Source: Candolleomyces eurysporus (lineage: Eukaryota; Basidiomycota; Agaricomycetes; Agaricales; Psathyrellaceae). From it: 41,286 nucleotides of DNA. The stretch covers positions 1 to 41,286 of the forward strand of contig JANBPK010000981.1 in NCBI GenBank assembly GCA_027579435.1. Direction: 5' to 3'. The notes under the pieces are model-generated. The model did no database searches, was not told the DNA's origin, and saw only the letters and a program-made list of their open reading frames with translations. The position numbers and the translations under genes are program-made. Of the stretch, positions 21,918 to 32,561 are shown piece after piece. Position 1 is the stretch's first letter. Each line of letters begins with the position of its first letter.

Positions 21918-22826
21918 CTAACCTAATCTTGCTTCACCGAACCTCTCTTCAACTTTGATTTCCATGTCGCCTACCTGTTGCTCCCACCCCCCACTCTCAC
22001 CCAAATTCTTGGCCCTCCTTTTGAAGAATCTAGGCATCCAACTGGCCCGCTTCTTTCTCTTTTCCTGCTCTTTCCCCTTTTCTGAAGACCTTGAGGGTGA
22101 CTCTGTGGGGCGAGAGTTGCCACTACTACTTGGTATACTGGTCAGGCGGCTAGTGATCTTATTGTGTTGCTGGTCCTGAGGCTCGTTGATCACCAGTGGT
22201 GGTGACTCTGCTGCTGCTGCTACGAGTGGTGCACATGAAGCTGATGTCGGTACTGCGAGTGCCGCAATGACAGGCGCACGAGTTGATGCGGGCACGAGAG
22301 CTNGATGTGTGTGCAGGAGGGACAGGAAGACTCGCTTTCTCTGGCGCGACCGCCCGCTCCCCGCATCTCCTTTTCTCCTCTTGCCGCTGATCATACACTG
22401 TGTTGGACTGCTGTGCCAAAACTCTGCTGGACCAGGGATGGTGAGGTGGTGCGGACGAGGTATGGTAGTTGGTATAGCTATTTCGTGAAGGCGGGTACGC
22501 CTGTTCGTGCTGTTGCTGGTCGTGTGGATATTGTTGCCTATGTTGGCGCTGCTGCTCTTGTCGGTACTGCGGATATTGTGAGTCCTGGTATTGCGGGGTT
22601 TGGTATTGCCATGGGTCATGATATTGAGGGTCTTGATCTTGTGCGTCCTCATATTGCAGATCTTCTGTGCACAATACAGCTGCGTATTCCTCATCATGCT
22701 CATCATGTATTTGCTGGTAGTGTTGCCCTTGGAGCGGATGCTGCCGCCGTGGCCATGTCGGATATTGCCATGTTGCTCGTGGGGATGGAGGGGGTGGTGT
22801 TGGTNGGGGGGCGTGGTCAATATCAT
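21918..22826 (-). CDS. Low-complexity Gln/Pro-rich protein with basic C-terminus
   Basis: The frame runs from an ATG at 22826 to a stop at 21918, about 300 residues. Composition suggests the true frame shifts at the two Ns (22805 and 22303). Between them an alternative frame is Gln/Tyr/Pro-rich (DPQYHDPWQYQTPQYQDSQ and QQQRQHRQQ-like runs). Beyond 22303 the original frame is Ala-rich and then strongly basic (EKRKKRASWMPRFFKRRAK). No domain is recognised. The basic end could bind nucleic acid or membranes, but that is only composition. Prion-like low-complexity fungal proteins can look like this. Confidence 0.5.
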   Translation of the reverse strand: MILTTPPXQHHPLHPHEQHGNIRHGHGGSIRSKGNTTSKYMMSMMRNTQLYCAQKICNMRTHKIKTLNIMTHGNTKPRNTRTHNIRSTDKSSSANIGNNIHTTSNSTNRRTRLHEIAIPTTIPRPHHLTIPGPAEFWHSSPTQCMISGKRRKGDAGSGRSRQRKRVFLSLLHTHXALVPASTRAPVIAALAVPTSASCAPLVAAAAESPPLVINEPQDQQHNKITSRLTSIPSSSGNSRPTESPSRSSEKGKEQEKRKKRASWMPRFFKRRAKNLGESGGWEQQVGDMEIKVEERFGEARLG

Positions 22827-23415
22827 CCCGCTACTTTGTGTTGAGAGTTGATTCTAGTCAAGTCGAGTAGGAATATGCCAAAAAGGAAGAACAGTGTCTG
22901 CAGTATAGCTGTTTTAGTAAAAACAATGAGCTCGAGCTTCCTTGAAGATAGAGGACTCCAACTCACCTAGATCCAAAACAGATCAATGGTTATAATACAC
23001 AATCATTGGGGATCCATCTGTGCTACCTGTATGCGCAAACGTGCATTGTCAAAGCCAGCACAGAGCGAGATGAGAACAAGCGCACCATTAAAGACCGGAT
23101 TACTATGATGCGACCCTGGATGATAGGTATTGTCGTTTGACACCGATACACCCCCCGTCANGGATATTCCATGTGCGTTCATTGTCTGACATGGTCAACA
23201 ACCGACGAATCTCTAGGCATTTGATTCTCTAGTATTAAAAACCTCCAGACCACACCTTTGATCCTCCTAAGACACTCATCCCATCTATTGCAGTCGAGTT
23301 ACAACCTGGCTTCTCAGCTCGAAAAGCGACAGCAAGTTAGCACTTCACTCCATCTATCTCTGTACCAGAGCNCCACCTCCCTTCAAGTTTCCGACTCCCA
23401 CCACTGCAAGCAGCT
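22827..23415. other. Intergenic, no gene seen
   Basis: No credible frame is present. An N lies at 23161 and another at 23372. Sequence becomes C-rich from about 23230, where the LINE-like block begins. Confidence 0.35.
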
Positions 23416-24050
23416 ATGGCCTTGACCTTTGAGCAACAACTCGCCCAGATGGGCATTTCACCGGAAGATCTTAAAGCATTCGTTGCTGCTAAGCACCTGA
23501 ATACCGATTCCGCTCCTCCTCCTCNGCACTCTCCTCAGCCTCAAGAAGAGCCCGGCTGCGCGCCGGTCAAGGTTACCCATGAGAACACGTACAAGGAGCG
23601 GGCNTACCACGAACAGCCTTCTACGTTTGGCAAAGGCAAGATACATATTATGAGGGGNNGGGACTCCTTGATCCGCAACCACCACGTTCGGATCTTTTCC
23701 CACGCTATGCGTGGGTGGGATTGGGCCTACCCGTTGTCCTCGACGACGAGCTTGACTCGCTGCCGCCGACACAAGCCCTCAGGTCACCACCGACTGCCCC
23801 NCAAATTGTCTAGACAAAGATGCCTCAGTCAACAAGGCCTCGATAGCGCCCTGACTATGCGAGCAAGAGGAGTCCTTTCCTCTCGGTAATGTGCGCAGAG
23901 CCCTACAACACGACGCCTAAGGCCCGAACGATGACCCCTACCACCCCTCTTCCTTTGACAAACCTAGAGAAGACACTCTCCTCTACCCTCTCACCGAGTA
24001 AGAACTCTTTTGGACGTGTTCTCAACACTCGGTACGCGTCACTCCCTTAG
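23416..24050 (+). other. Open frame upstream of the LINE ORF1-like gene
   Basis: An ATG at 23416 opens an EQQLAQMGISPEDLKAF segment and a Pro-rich stretch. The frame appears to change at the NN at 23658-23659 (LDPQPPRSDLFPRYAW in another frame) and again near 23812. It may be a 5' ORF or leader of the LINE whose ORF1 starts at 24272, or a host gene fragment. I do not recognise a domain. Confidence 0.35.
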
Positions 24051-24271
24051 ACTGGTAGACCCAGTGACCCGCCTGAAGTCCAGAGCCTCCCTCACCCCCT
24101 TTGTTACAAACCAACCAAGAAGAACAAAGAAAGAACGCGCGTCCTCCCTCCCACGAGGCAGAAATGAGGCAGAGGAAGATATAAAGCTTCCCGCTGAAGC
24201 GTTCTCCCCCCCTGCCTCCTTCTCACTCAGACGCTTACCCCCCAGCAACACCCTCCCTCCTGTGCGCTAAA

Positions 24272-26075
24272 ATGCCCCCCAAAGCGAATAAAAACCCTTC
24301 CTCCAACTCCTTTGCAGCCCTCGCTACCAAGGATCAACAAGACCATGCCACCCCACCGACATCCACAAAGACAAAGGGCGTAACGGCCCCCGTCACTGAT
24401 GCGGCAGCGACCGTCGAAAGAAAGATCGAAGCTTTTTTCCAGCAGAAGACCAAGGGCCCTACCCCCTCCTCAGCATCTTCCTCCACTACCCAGTCAGCCA
24501 AACGTAGAGTCGACGACGTCGAAGCTCCAGAACCATCCCTGTCCCCCACNAAGAAGGCGGCCAGNGAACAGGACGACATGGATACCGATGACCCCGCTGA
24601 GGAGTCCAACTCTGCCCAAGCCACCCCTAAGGCGACGGAGAACCCGATTCTCAACACCTGGACCCCAGTGGTCAATCCCGAGGCAAGCCTCCCTCTCCCC
24701 CCTTCCATTTAGGATTTAAAAATCATAAAATCCTTTCTAACGATGCTGTATCCCCCCAGACCACCTTGAACAGACCCTCCAATAAAGGGAAAGACAAAGC
24801 TACCACCTCCCTTACCGATTTCAGCATTTTCCTCTCGCGAGAAGACACTCTCGACCCCGATCTTGCTGACCTTGAGTCGGCCTCCTCCGCCAACCCTGCA
24901 GAGGCCACCGAAACCACCAATGACGACGAAATAGGGGTCATCCCAACTCTACCAGCAAGCAGACTCAGCCCAGCGCCGGTCCAAGGCTTCCCGAAAACCT
25001 ACGGGCTCTCACTCAAGAGATTAGCAGGCCACATCACGAAGGACACTAAGGAAGTCTGGAATACCCTCACCGGTCCTCTCGTCCTCGTCACCGTAGCCCA
25101 CGCTAAGCCCGTCAAAGAATTCTCCATGACCTACATCGCAAAACTCACGTCCACCATCGTCTCTGTCATAGGGAAATCGGAGGAGCTGGTCGTCTCCCCT
25201 AGCGAGCTGGTCACCATCAAACACCCTACTCTCCCTCAGCCCTTCATCCTTGCCGGCCTTGAACAACACCAAGCTGACGCTATGACTGACCAACATTGCT
25301 GGTCAACCCCCGATCTCACCTTCTTTGCATGGTCAACGAACATCCCAGTCTCAACCTACCTCATGACACTTGCTGGCATCCCCATCCCCGCCACTCTCGA
25401 GAACGAGGCTTTCGTCGCAGACCTTGTTCGTAAACGCCTTCTCGCTAATGCCGATTTCAATTCCTGGATGGAAGCTGACTCGAACCGCGACAACATCCCC
25501 GACCGTATCCCAAGGGAGAGGAGTGCCGAGTTTGTAACCAGCACAATCTCTGCCAGTGCGCTTGAGATCATGGAGCACGGTGAGATGACGGTGGTTTGGC
25601 GCATCCACATGTTNCCCCCCATCCAACAACCACGACGTCATGGACGACTTCACTACCTGGTTAAAGACGAAGACCTATTACCCCAGCCTCAAAGGTATCG
25701 CGAGACCTAAGAAGGCCGACTACAGGTGCCTGATCTGCCGTGGCTGTGATCACCCCACCGGCCTGTGCCCCTTCCGACAGGTCCCAGGCTTTTTCGACAA
25801 CGACCCTAACTTAGAAAGGAAACCAACCCAAGTACAGGGCCCCGCCACACCATCTACCTTCTCCTTCAGCGACATCCCCCCCAATACGAATAGATTGCGC
25901 TCGGTTGACCCTCAGTCTTCCTCTGCCCCCCTCCAACTATGGTGGAAGAGGATATGGTCGCAGAGGAGGAAGAGGCCGAGGCGGTCGTGGCCGAGGCCGT
26001 GGGGGATACAACCNGGGGTGCAGAATGGCTTGAGAACGCCTTTGATGGGTACGAGGAATGGTAAGAGCCTCTTTG
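24272..26075 (+). pseudogene. LINE ORF1 (gag-like) with CCHC knuckle and RGG box
   Basis: The N-terminal segment (24272 to about 24682) is low-complexity and charged. The main body (24760 to about 25612) includes LAGIPIPATLENEAFVADLV, a segment I associate with ORF1 of agaricomycete Tad1-like LINEs. A CCHC zinc knuckle, CLICRGCDHPTGLC, follows at about 25728-25770. After it an RGG-rich box (GGRGYGRRGGRGRGG) reads in a third frame near 25941-26010. The frame changes between parts: at 24683-24759 through a possible GC-AG intron, at the N at 25614, at a run of six Cs near 25926-25931, and probably at the N at 26014. ORF1 proteins bind LINE RNA. Base composition is C-rich, unlike the A-rich ORF2 at 27 kb, so it may come from a different LINE copy. 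Confidence 0.6.
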
Positions 26076-26894
26076 CAACCACTTGATCCCTACCGACTAC
26101 TCCCTTCACCTTCCCTCGTCTTGACCCTTCTTTGACCTCCTACCCATGAACCCTCTCGAATTATCCGTGATATGTGTCCTCACCGTATGTATGGTACATC
26201 CCTTCTGATGAACATTTCACTTGTTTCTCTTCAACTCTACATATGTATGGTACATCCCTACTGATGGACTACGCGACTACAACCTCTCCCACTCTACCTA
26301 CAATGGACCTTATATCTATCCTCCCTACTCTGCTGATTGTAGCTACACGCTGTTACTCTCCAGACCACTACCTCATTACGATCATCCGAAATAAAATGTA
26401 TGTTTCCCCACTGTTTTGACACAAATGAGGAATTAAAAAGGCAGAAGTTAAGAAAAGATAATGAACCCTCCCTCTTTCTATAACAACTATCTCCCCAAAT
26501 ATACTGGCTCTTAGGAGGACAGGAAAGGAGACAGTTGAGCGCGTAATGTGCAAGGCCTTCCTACTAGGGAAAGCCACCCCGGCGACCTATTTAGGTCATG
26601 GACGTGCCGGGCCGCATGCCGGCAAAGTCACTATGACATTGTCCACTCCGAGGTAGCCCGGGACGACAAATAGGCCCCTACTCGAGGCCCTGGTTGCAAC
26701 CCGAGTAGTAATAGCAACTCCTGCCCCCCCTACAATCCTCTNCCCCCCTCTGGTCATTTACACCCCGGTACTGGTTTGCGCCTCCCAGGTTTGGGAGGGA
26801 GCACGGTCCTGGCTGTCGATCGTGCCCTCAATGATCAACCTGTGGAGTTTGGCGGCAGCCGTGGCCTGCACCATACATGTGCGAGTGCCTCATC
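26076..26894. other. Spacer between ORF1-like block and A-rich LINE
   Basis: A GTATGTATGGTACATCCCT-type block occurs twice (near 26184 and 26238). From about 26577 to 26893 a GC-rich block stays largely open in one frame and ends at a TAA at 26891-26893. At that point composition switches abruptly to A-rich. The GC-rich block could be a LINE 5' leader or flanking DNA. Confidence 0.35.
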
Positions 26895-27168
26895 CCACCT
26901 AAGAGATACCACAAATGAGACCCAAAGAAATGAACGACTAAATAGGCAATATAGTTCAGCTAGAACAGCTTTAAGAGAAAGGGAAATAGCTGAAAACTAC
27001 CCATCTCATGCCCCACCCCAGATTAATAGGAGAGAAACTAGGGCTCCAAACACGATACGTGAATTCTTTGGCCCAAAGAAAAATTTGAAAAAAAAAGAAA
27101 CTCAGAGCAAATATCCACATTGGATCCATGAACATAAGAGGAGGAGGCTCTGCAGCAACAACAGATAA
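26895..27168 (+). pseudogene. C-terminal remnant of the frame preceding LINE ORF2
   Basis: A charged segment (NETQRNERLNRQYSS, NTIREFFGPKKNLKKK) with no ATG runs into a run of nine As at 27087-27095. It then continues out of register with ORF2 and stops at 27168. A shift at the A run would fuse it to the ORF2 frame upstream of its first ATG (ANIHIGSMNIRGGG). Either a homopolymer indel or a real frameshift site could explain this. Confidence 0.5.
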
Positions 27169-30100
27169 ATGGAATCACGTAAATCAAATAATGCTCCAAA
27201 ATCATCTGGCCATACTTGCAATCCAGGAGACACACCTCACAAAGGGGGAAGTAGATCGACTCAACCAGACATTTGATAGGAGACTATTTATTATTAATTC
27301 AAGTCTGCGTAACCAATCAAATGCTGCTGGTGTGGCGCTTGTGCTGAGTAAACAATTTGTAGCCTGGAAGGAATCAACGTACTGGGAACTGATCCCAGGC
27401 AGAGCCCTATTAGTGCAAATACCATGGAGAAATGGAAGAGAAACCAAAAGGACCTTCCTAGCAGTTTACGCCCCAAACTCAACAGCTGAAAATAAAGAAT
27501 TCTGGAAGAACCTAACACAAATATTCCACCGTCGCGACATCCCAAAGCCAGACTTCATGCTTGGGGACTTCAACATTGTAGAAGACGCCCTGGATCGTAT
27601 CCCAGCCCACGAGGATGATCCATCAGTCGTAAGAGAACTACGCTCCCTAAAAGAAAGCCTTAATCTAATAGATGGTTGGAGAAGTGATAACCCAGAGGAG
27701 AAAGCCTACTNCTTCCTCCAACTAGCAACCAGGGTCCAATCCAGAATAGACAGAATCTATGTCACCAGGGATATATATGAAACTACACGCAACTGGAAGA
27801 TCTCAACTCATGGCATCCAGTCAGACCATAAGCTTGTCTCTACCCATTACTTTGATCCAGGAATCCCAGTGGTAGGGCAAGGAAGATGGACCATCCCCAT
27901 GTATGCAATCCAGAATAGTGGGTTTTTGAGCAAAGTGGAGACCCTTCTGAAAAATGCAATTGTAGACGCAAAATATGCCTCAAGATCAGACTATTCCAAC
28001 CCCCAAAAATCACTAGCAGAATTTAAGCTTAGAACAATAGAAACAGCTCAAGAATGGGTCAAATCAAATGTCCCCAAGTTTAAACGCATGATAGGCCTGA
28101 AGGAGCATGAACTTAAAGAGGTGGCAAATTCCAGATCTATGTCAGAGCTTGAGAAGAAAGAGAATATAGCCTTTATTGAATGTGAGCTAAAAGAACTTCA
28201 GCTACAACACCACTCTGCCCTCCGGGAGAGAATCCAATTGAAATATTCTCTTGAAAGTGAGAAAATTGGAAAAACCTGGATTAGAGCAAACAAAGATGTC
28301 AAGACAAGAGACTACATTCCAGCACTGGAGAGAGAAGGCTCAGGTAGTGCTAGTGGCTTGGAATATAACTCAAAAAAGATGGCAGAAATAGCAAGGGACT
28401 ACCACAATGGAATCCAAAAAACAGGGAGTTGTTTCAATATAGACAAGACAACAAGAGAACAGGTGATGACAGAGGTCATTGACTCCCTGGACAGATCACT
28501 ATCAGAAGACCAGTCACAGGAGTTAGACACTCCTATCTCAGAAGCAGAAGTGAGAAAGGCAATTTTTGACTCAGAAAATGAAAAGGCCTCTGGGATGGAT
28601 GGAATACCTATTGAACTATGGAAAGCCCTCACACAAAGACAGAACAAAGAGGAAAATGACAATCAGCCTCCTGAAGATGCTGCAACTCTACTCGTAATGG
28701 CCTTCAATGACATTACAGAATATGGGGTGGCAGAAGGAACACACTTTGCAGAAGGCTGGATGTGCCCAATACACAAAAAGAAAGACCAAACAAAAATTGA
28801 AAATTATCGTCCTATTACAGTCCTAAACACTGATTACAAGGTTATGACTAAGGTCTTAACAGAAAGAATCAGTAAACCAGCCTTGGAACTGATACACCCT
28901 GACCAAGCAGGGTTCATGAAAGGGAGACGTATTGAGAACCAGACAGACTTGATGAGACTAGTAATTGAATATGGAACCAGTGAGAACCTGAAAGGAATGC
29001 TGGTCCTCCTAGACCAAGAGAAGGCCTATGACAAAATCATGCATGACTTCCTTTACAGATCACTTGAGAAACTAAACTTCCCACCAAGATTCATCAACAG
29101 CATTAGGGCACTATACAACAAGGCATTTACAAGAGTAATGATAAATGGAATGATAAGTGAACCTTTCCAGATCACAAGAGGAGTACGCCAAGGTGACCCC
29201 CTCTCCTGCCTTCTATTTAACTTTGCTATAGAATCCCTGGCAAATATGATCAGGAAGTCAGACCTAAAAGGACTGTCCTTCCCACATGAGACAGGAAGAC
29301 TTATTGTCTCCATGTTTGCAGATGATACAACAATATACCTGGCTGAGGACGACGATTTCAACTTGCTGAAGCTGATCCTGGAGAAGTGGTGTAAGGCATC
29401 TGGGGCAAAGTTTAATGTAGACAAAACTGAAGTTATCCCAATTGGCCCTGAAACTTACAGAACAGTGTTTATAAGAGAAAGAGGGAGCCCAGAACACCCA
29501 GGCTCAATCCCTGATAGTGTACATATAGCCAAAGATGGAGAACCAGTACGAGCACTAGGTGCTTTTATTGGCAACAAGATTGATGACAGTGGAGTCTGGA
29601 CTCCCACCCTGGAAAAAATTGAAGGAGCCCTTGCTAGATGGGCAAAAAGCTACCCAACACTAGAAGGAAAAAGACTCATAATAAATATGGAAGTTGGTGG
29701 ACGGACTCAATATAGAACAAGAGTACAAGGCATGCCAACCAGTGTAGTTAAACATATAAATAAACTGATTAAGGAGTTTATATGGAATGGAGGTATACCC
29801 CATGTAAGTAGGGAGGACCTGCAGCTACCTGCTGAAAGAGGTGGCATCAAACTTCTTGACATAGAAGCCCGCAATGAGGCAATAGACCTTATTCGCTTAC
29901 AACAATACCTCCTGTTTGAGAACCGTCCCAGGTGGGCCTCTCTAGTGGATAAGCTTCTTACCAGAAATATCCCACAACAATATGGGAACCTAGCTCATGG
30001 TGCTGCAATAAACATGTTCCTCCAAACATGGGAAGCAACAACCCAACAGAAAAGAAGCAAAGCCCCTGCCTTCATAAGACAGATGATCAAGACAGCAAAG

Positions 30101-31945
30101 AAATATGGTACAGCCATCTGGACAAACCACCCCTCAGAGGTGGTCAAGAGGGAACTTCCAATCTGGCTCCACCCAGCATCAAAGGAAGGAAATGAAACAT
30201 CAATCAATAACTACTGGTCTCACTGCCAGAGGAAGACCCACAAAATAACCACAGTAGGGGAGATGCTGAATTTTGTCTCCCACCTGGAAACCCATGGGAT
30301 AAGTGAGATTGAACATATTCCTCCTGTGAGAGATAACTGCCAGGTTTGTGAGAGTGATGAGACAGAGGGCTGCATAGATCCCCTTAGATGTAGGGTGCAT
30401 GGATTAAGATCCATGAATGCACTAAGTAAAACATGGATACCATGTCCAGATAGAAATGAAGTACTGGAGGTTGCAACTGAGAGGTGCAATGGATTCATTG
30501 GGAGGAACAGAGCAGAAACTATCAAAGACATATTCAGAGTGTTCACAAAAACAAAACCAGCCAGCCTCACCAGTGAAGACGACCTAAATTGCCTAAAATT
30601 CCCAGAGTTAAGTCAGGAAACCATGTATACTGCAACTGAGATCTTTACAGATGGGTCAGGCCTGAATATAGGCACTGAAAGTGCCACAGCAGGTGCAGGA
30701 GTATGGTTCAGCCATAATGATACTCGAAATATAGCATGTAGGGTCCCAGAATACCTACCACAAACAAACAATGCTGGAGAGAGTCTAGCAGTGCTACTAG
30801 CAATTCAGATGGTCCCAAAAAATGAACCAGTGATAATAAAGTCAGATTCAAAAGTAACAATTCAGATGGTCACACAAAGTGCAGCAGAAGCTGAGGACTG
30901 TGACTGGATCAATTTCAGCAACAGGGAGACTCTGGAACCTCTACTAGCAAAAATCAAGGAGAGAGAAGCAGCAACATATTTTGAGAAAGTGAAAGCGCAC
31001 TCTGGCATTGAAGGCAACGAAGCTGCTGACCGATTAGCTGATGAAGCAGCAAACAAGCCCTACCCCCTAAATCAAGTCATCATCCCCCCAACAGACCCAG
31101 CACTCAAAGTGGAGGGGATGAAACTCAGCAAAGCAACACAAGCATCTCTGTATAAGGGCATTAGAAGAAAGAAAGCATCATGCAAAGGGGAGAGGAGAGC
31201 TACCAAAGAAAACTTGGATATTGCACGATTTGATATTGAAGCAAGAACAGGCTCACTCCCAAACAATGCTCAAATATGGGGCTCCCTGAGGAACAAAAAT
31301 ATTACAAACAGAAAGGCAAAACAATTTATATGGAAACTATTCCATGATGCTTTACCATGCGGAAAATTTTGGGAAAAAATGACAGACTATGAGGATAGGG
31401 CAAGATGCCCACCATGTGATACAGTTGAATCCCCAGAACATATCCTTACAGAGTGCAAATTCTCAGGACAGAGGGTAATTTGGGGAAGTGTTAGAAAAAT
31501 CATGGAAAGGAAAGACATACCCTGGCATAACATAAGACTTGGAACAATTCTAGGCTGTGGGATCTCTGACCTCCAAACAGCAGGAAAGAAACAGCGCACA
31601 GGGGCAAACCGTCTATACTCAAGCATAGTCTCAGAAGCTGCTCTGTTTATTTGGAAAATCAGATGTGAATGGGTGATACAAAAAGGAAGAGACCCAAACC
31701 AACACCAGACGGACAAGGAGATAGCAAATAGATGGCAAGCTATCTTAAATCGACTGGTCCGCTCCGATATCCTCTCCATTAGGTATAAACCAAAGCATAA
31801 TAAAACAAATAGACTCAACACCCCAGATGAAGAATTAGTCCTCAACACATGGTGGAATATTACTATATCAAATGAGGAACTACAGTGGGAGATTAAGACA
31901 GGAAAAAAGAGGAGGAAAAACGGGGTTTTAGTGGGTATAGGCTAG
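27128..31945 (+). CDS. LINE ORF2: endonuclease, reverse transcriptase, RNase H
   Basis: The uninterrupted 1605-residue polyprotein has an N-terminal APE-type endonuclease (QETHL near 27222, LGDFNIVED near 27560, SDHK near 27823). A reverse transcriptase follows (YRPITVLN, QAGFMKGRR, LLDQEKAYDK, RQGDPLSCLLF and the FADD catalytic site at 29314). Next is an RNase H domain (FTDGSG near 30647, NNAGES, KSDSK, and HSGIEGNEAAD near 31000). A C-terminal CCHC motif (CPPCDTVESPEHILTEC) lies at about 31408-31458. This order is the Tad1-type LINE plan common in basidiomycetes. The protein nicks target DNA and primes reverse transcription of its own RNA. All catalytic motifs look intact and the only flaw is one N at 27711, so this copy may be young. 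In-frame sequence upstream of the ATG suggests the native start is further 5'. Confidence 0.92.
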   Translation: MNIRGGGSAATTDKWNHVNQIMLQNHLAILAIQETHLTKGEVDRLNQTFDRRLFIINSSLRNQSNAAGVALVLSKQFVAWKESTYWELIPGRALLVQIPWRNGRETKRTFLAVYAPNSTAENKEFWKNLTQIFHRRDIPKPDFMLGDFNIVEDALDRIPAHEDDPSVVRELRSLKESLNLIDGWRSDNPEEKAYXFLQLATRVQSRIDRIYVTRDIYETTRNWKISTHGIQSDHKLVSTHYFDPGIPVVGQGRWTIPMYAIQNSGFLSKVETLLKNAIVDAKYASRSDYSNPQKSLAEFKLRTIETAQEWVKSNVPKFKRMIGLKEHELKEVANSRSMSELEKKENIAFIECELKELQLQHHSALRERIQLKYSLESEKIGKTWIRANKDVKTRDYIPALEREGSGSASGLEYNSKKMAEIARDYHNGIQKTGSCFNIDKTTREQVMTEVIDSLDRSLSEDQSQELDTPISEAEVRKAIFDSENEKASGMDGIPIELWKALTQRQNKEENDNQPPEDAATLLVMAFNDITEYGVAEGTHFAEGWMCPIHKKKDQTKIENYRPITVLNTDYKVMTKVLTERISKPALELIHPDQAGFMKGRRIENQTDLMRLVIEYGTSENLKGMLVLLDQEKAYDKIMHDFLYRSLEKLNFPPRFINSIRALYNKAFTRVMINGMISEPFQITRGVRQGDPLSCLLFNFAIESLANMIRKSDLKGLSFPHETGRLIVSMFADDTTIYLAEDDDFNLLKLILEKWCKASGAKFNVDKTEVIPIGPETYRTVFIRERGSPEHPGSIPDSVHIAKDGEPVRALGAFIGNKIDDSGVWTPTLEKIEGALARWAKSYPTLEGKRLIINMEVGGRTQYRTRVQGMPTSVVKHINKLIKEFIWNGGIPHVSREDLQLPAERGGIKLLDIEARNEAIDLIRLQQYLLFENRPRWASLVDKLLTRNIPQQYGNLAHGAAINMFLQTWEATTQQKRSKAPAFIRQMIKTAKKYGTAIWTNHPSEVVKRELPIWLHPASKEGNETSINNYWSHCQRKTHKITTVGEMLNFVSHLETHGISEIEHIPPVRDNCQVCESDETEGCIDPLRCRVHGLRSMNALSKTWIPCPDRNEVLEVATERCNGFIGRNRAETIKDIFRVFTKTKPASLTSEDDLNCLKFPELSQETMYTATEIFTDGSGLNIGTESATAGAGVWFSHNDTRNIACRVPEYLPQTNNAGESLAVLLAIQMVPKNEPVIIKSDSKVTIQMVTQSAAEAEDCDWINFSNRETLEPLLAKIKEREAATYFEKVKAHSGIEGNEAADRLADEAANKPYPLNQVIIPPTDPALKVEGMKLSKATQASLYKGIRRKKASCKGERRATKENLDIARFDIEARTGSLPNNAQIWGSLRNKNITNRKAKQFIWKLFHDALPCGKFWEKMTDYEDRARCPPCDTVESPEHILTECKFSGQRVIWGSVRKIMERKDIPWHNIRLGTILGCGISDLQTAGKKQRTGANRLYSSIVSEAALFIWKIRCEWVIQKGRDPNQHQTDKEIANRWQAILNRLVRSDILSIRYKPKHNKTNRLNTPDEELVLNTWWNITISNEELQWEIKTGKKRRKNGVLVGIG

Positions 31946-32120
31946 GATGCCGGAGCCCCACACAAGCCGTAACAAGCTGTGCGTAATTAGCATTTCCCCG
32001 TCGTGGACCCTCAAATATACCCTTCTAGCTGGTCACAAGTAAGTCGCCTCTGAGCCCCTGAAAGTACCAAAGTGCTTTGGCACAAAGCTCCACCAAAAAA
32101 ACAAAAAAAAAAAAAAAAAA
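31946..32120 (+). other. LINE 3' untranslated region and A-rich tail
   Basis: 175 bp follow the ORF2 stop and end in seven As, a C and about eighteen As. I read this as the LINE 3' end, though the A tract could be an independent homopolymer. Confidence 0.5.
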
Positions 32121-32561
32121 CATCTTGGTGCTCACTGAATACTCTGGGCAAGAATGGCATAAATCTGACAGGGCACTGGTGAGGAAAGCTGGGATTATTG
32201 TCAAACCAGTGCTGGCTAACAATTCCTATCTCTGCAATGAGATTAAACTTTGCTCCCATCTTTGAGTTGGTAACTTCACAGTAGCCTCCAATACTTTTTA
32301 AAATTATTTTAACTGATTCTGTGCCATGGTTGTTGAGATATGAGACTTGCTAAATCACAGTTTTGGCTGGGAAAACACTGAACTGCCATCACTTTTGGTA
32401 CCCACAAGTAAAATGAGAAGTATTTTGGTTCAAATTGAACAAATCCAGTGCTGCACTGTTCTTTGTCTCTGCACAGTCTGCCAATAAATAAAGCAACTCC
32501 AAACAACATTGACATTGCATACTACTTGTGGTAAATACAAATACATGTTTCCATAACAAGT
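32121..32561. other. Downstream region of the NLR gene
   Basis: No gene is seen. It separates the LINE tail from the stop of the minus-strand NACHT-WD40 gene and presumably includes that gene's 3' untranslated region. Confidence 0.4.

Larger units (their letters stand above)
26895..32120 (+). mobile_element. Tad1-like LINE retrotransposon, probably 5'-truncated
   Basis: An A-rich element carries the tail of an ORF1-like frame (to 27168), an intact 1605-codon ORF2 (27128-31945) and a 3' segment ending in an interrupted A tract at 32094-32120. The 5' edge is placed where composition changes near 26895. The upstream frame has no ATG, which suits 5' truncation. I could not find target-site duplications by eye, so both ends are approximate. 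Confidence 0.7.

Noticed and set aside
27202..31848. Many minus-strand open frames of 60-150 codons opposite LINE ORF2
   Set aside because: Shadows of the A-rich coding strand; no domains.
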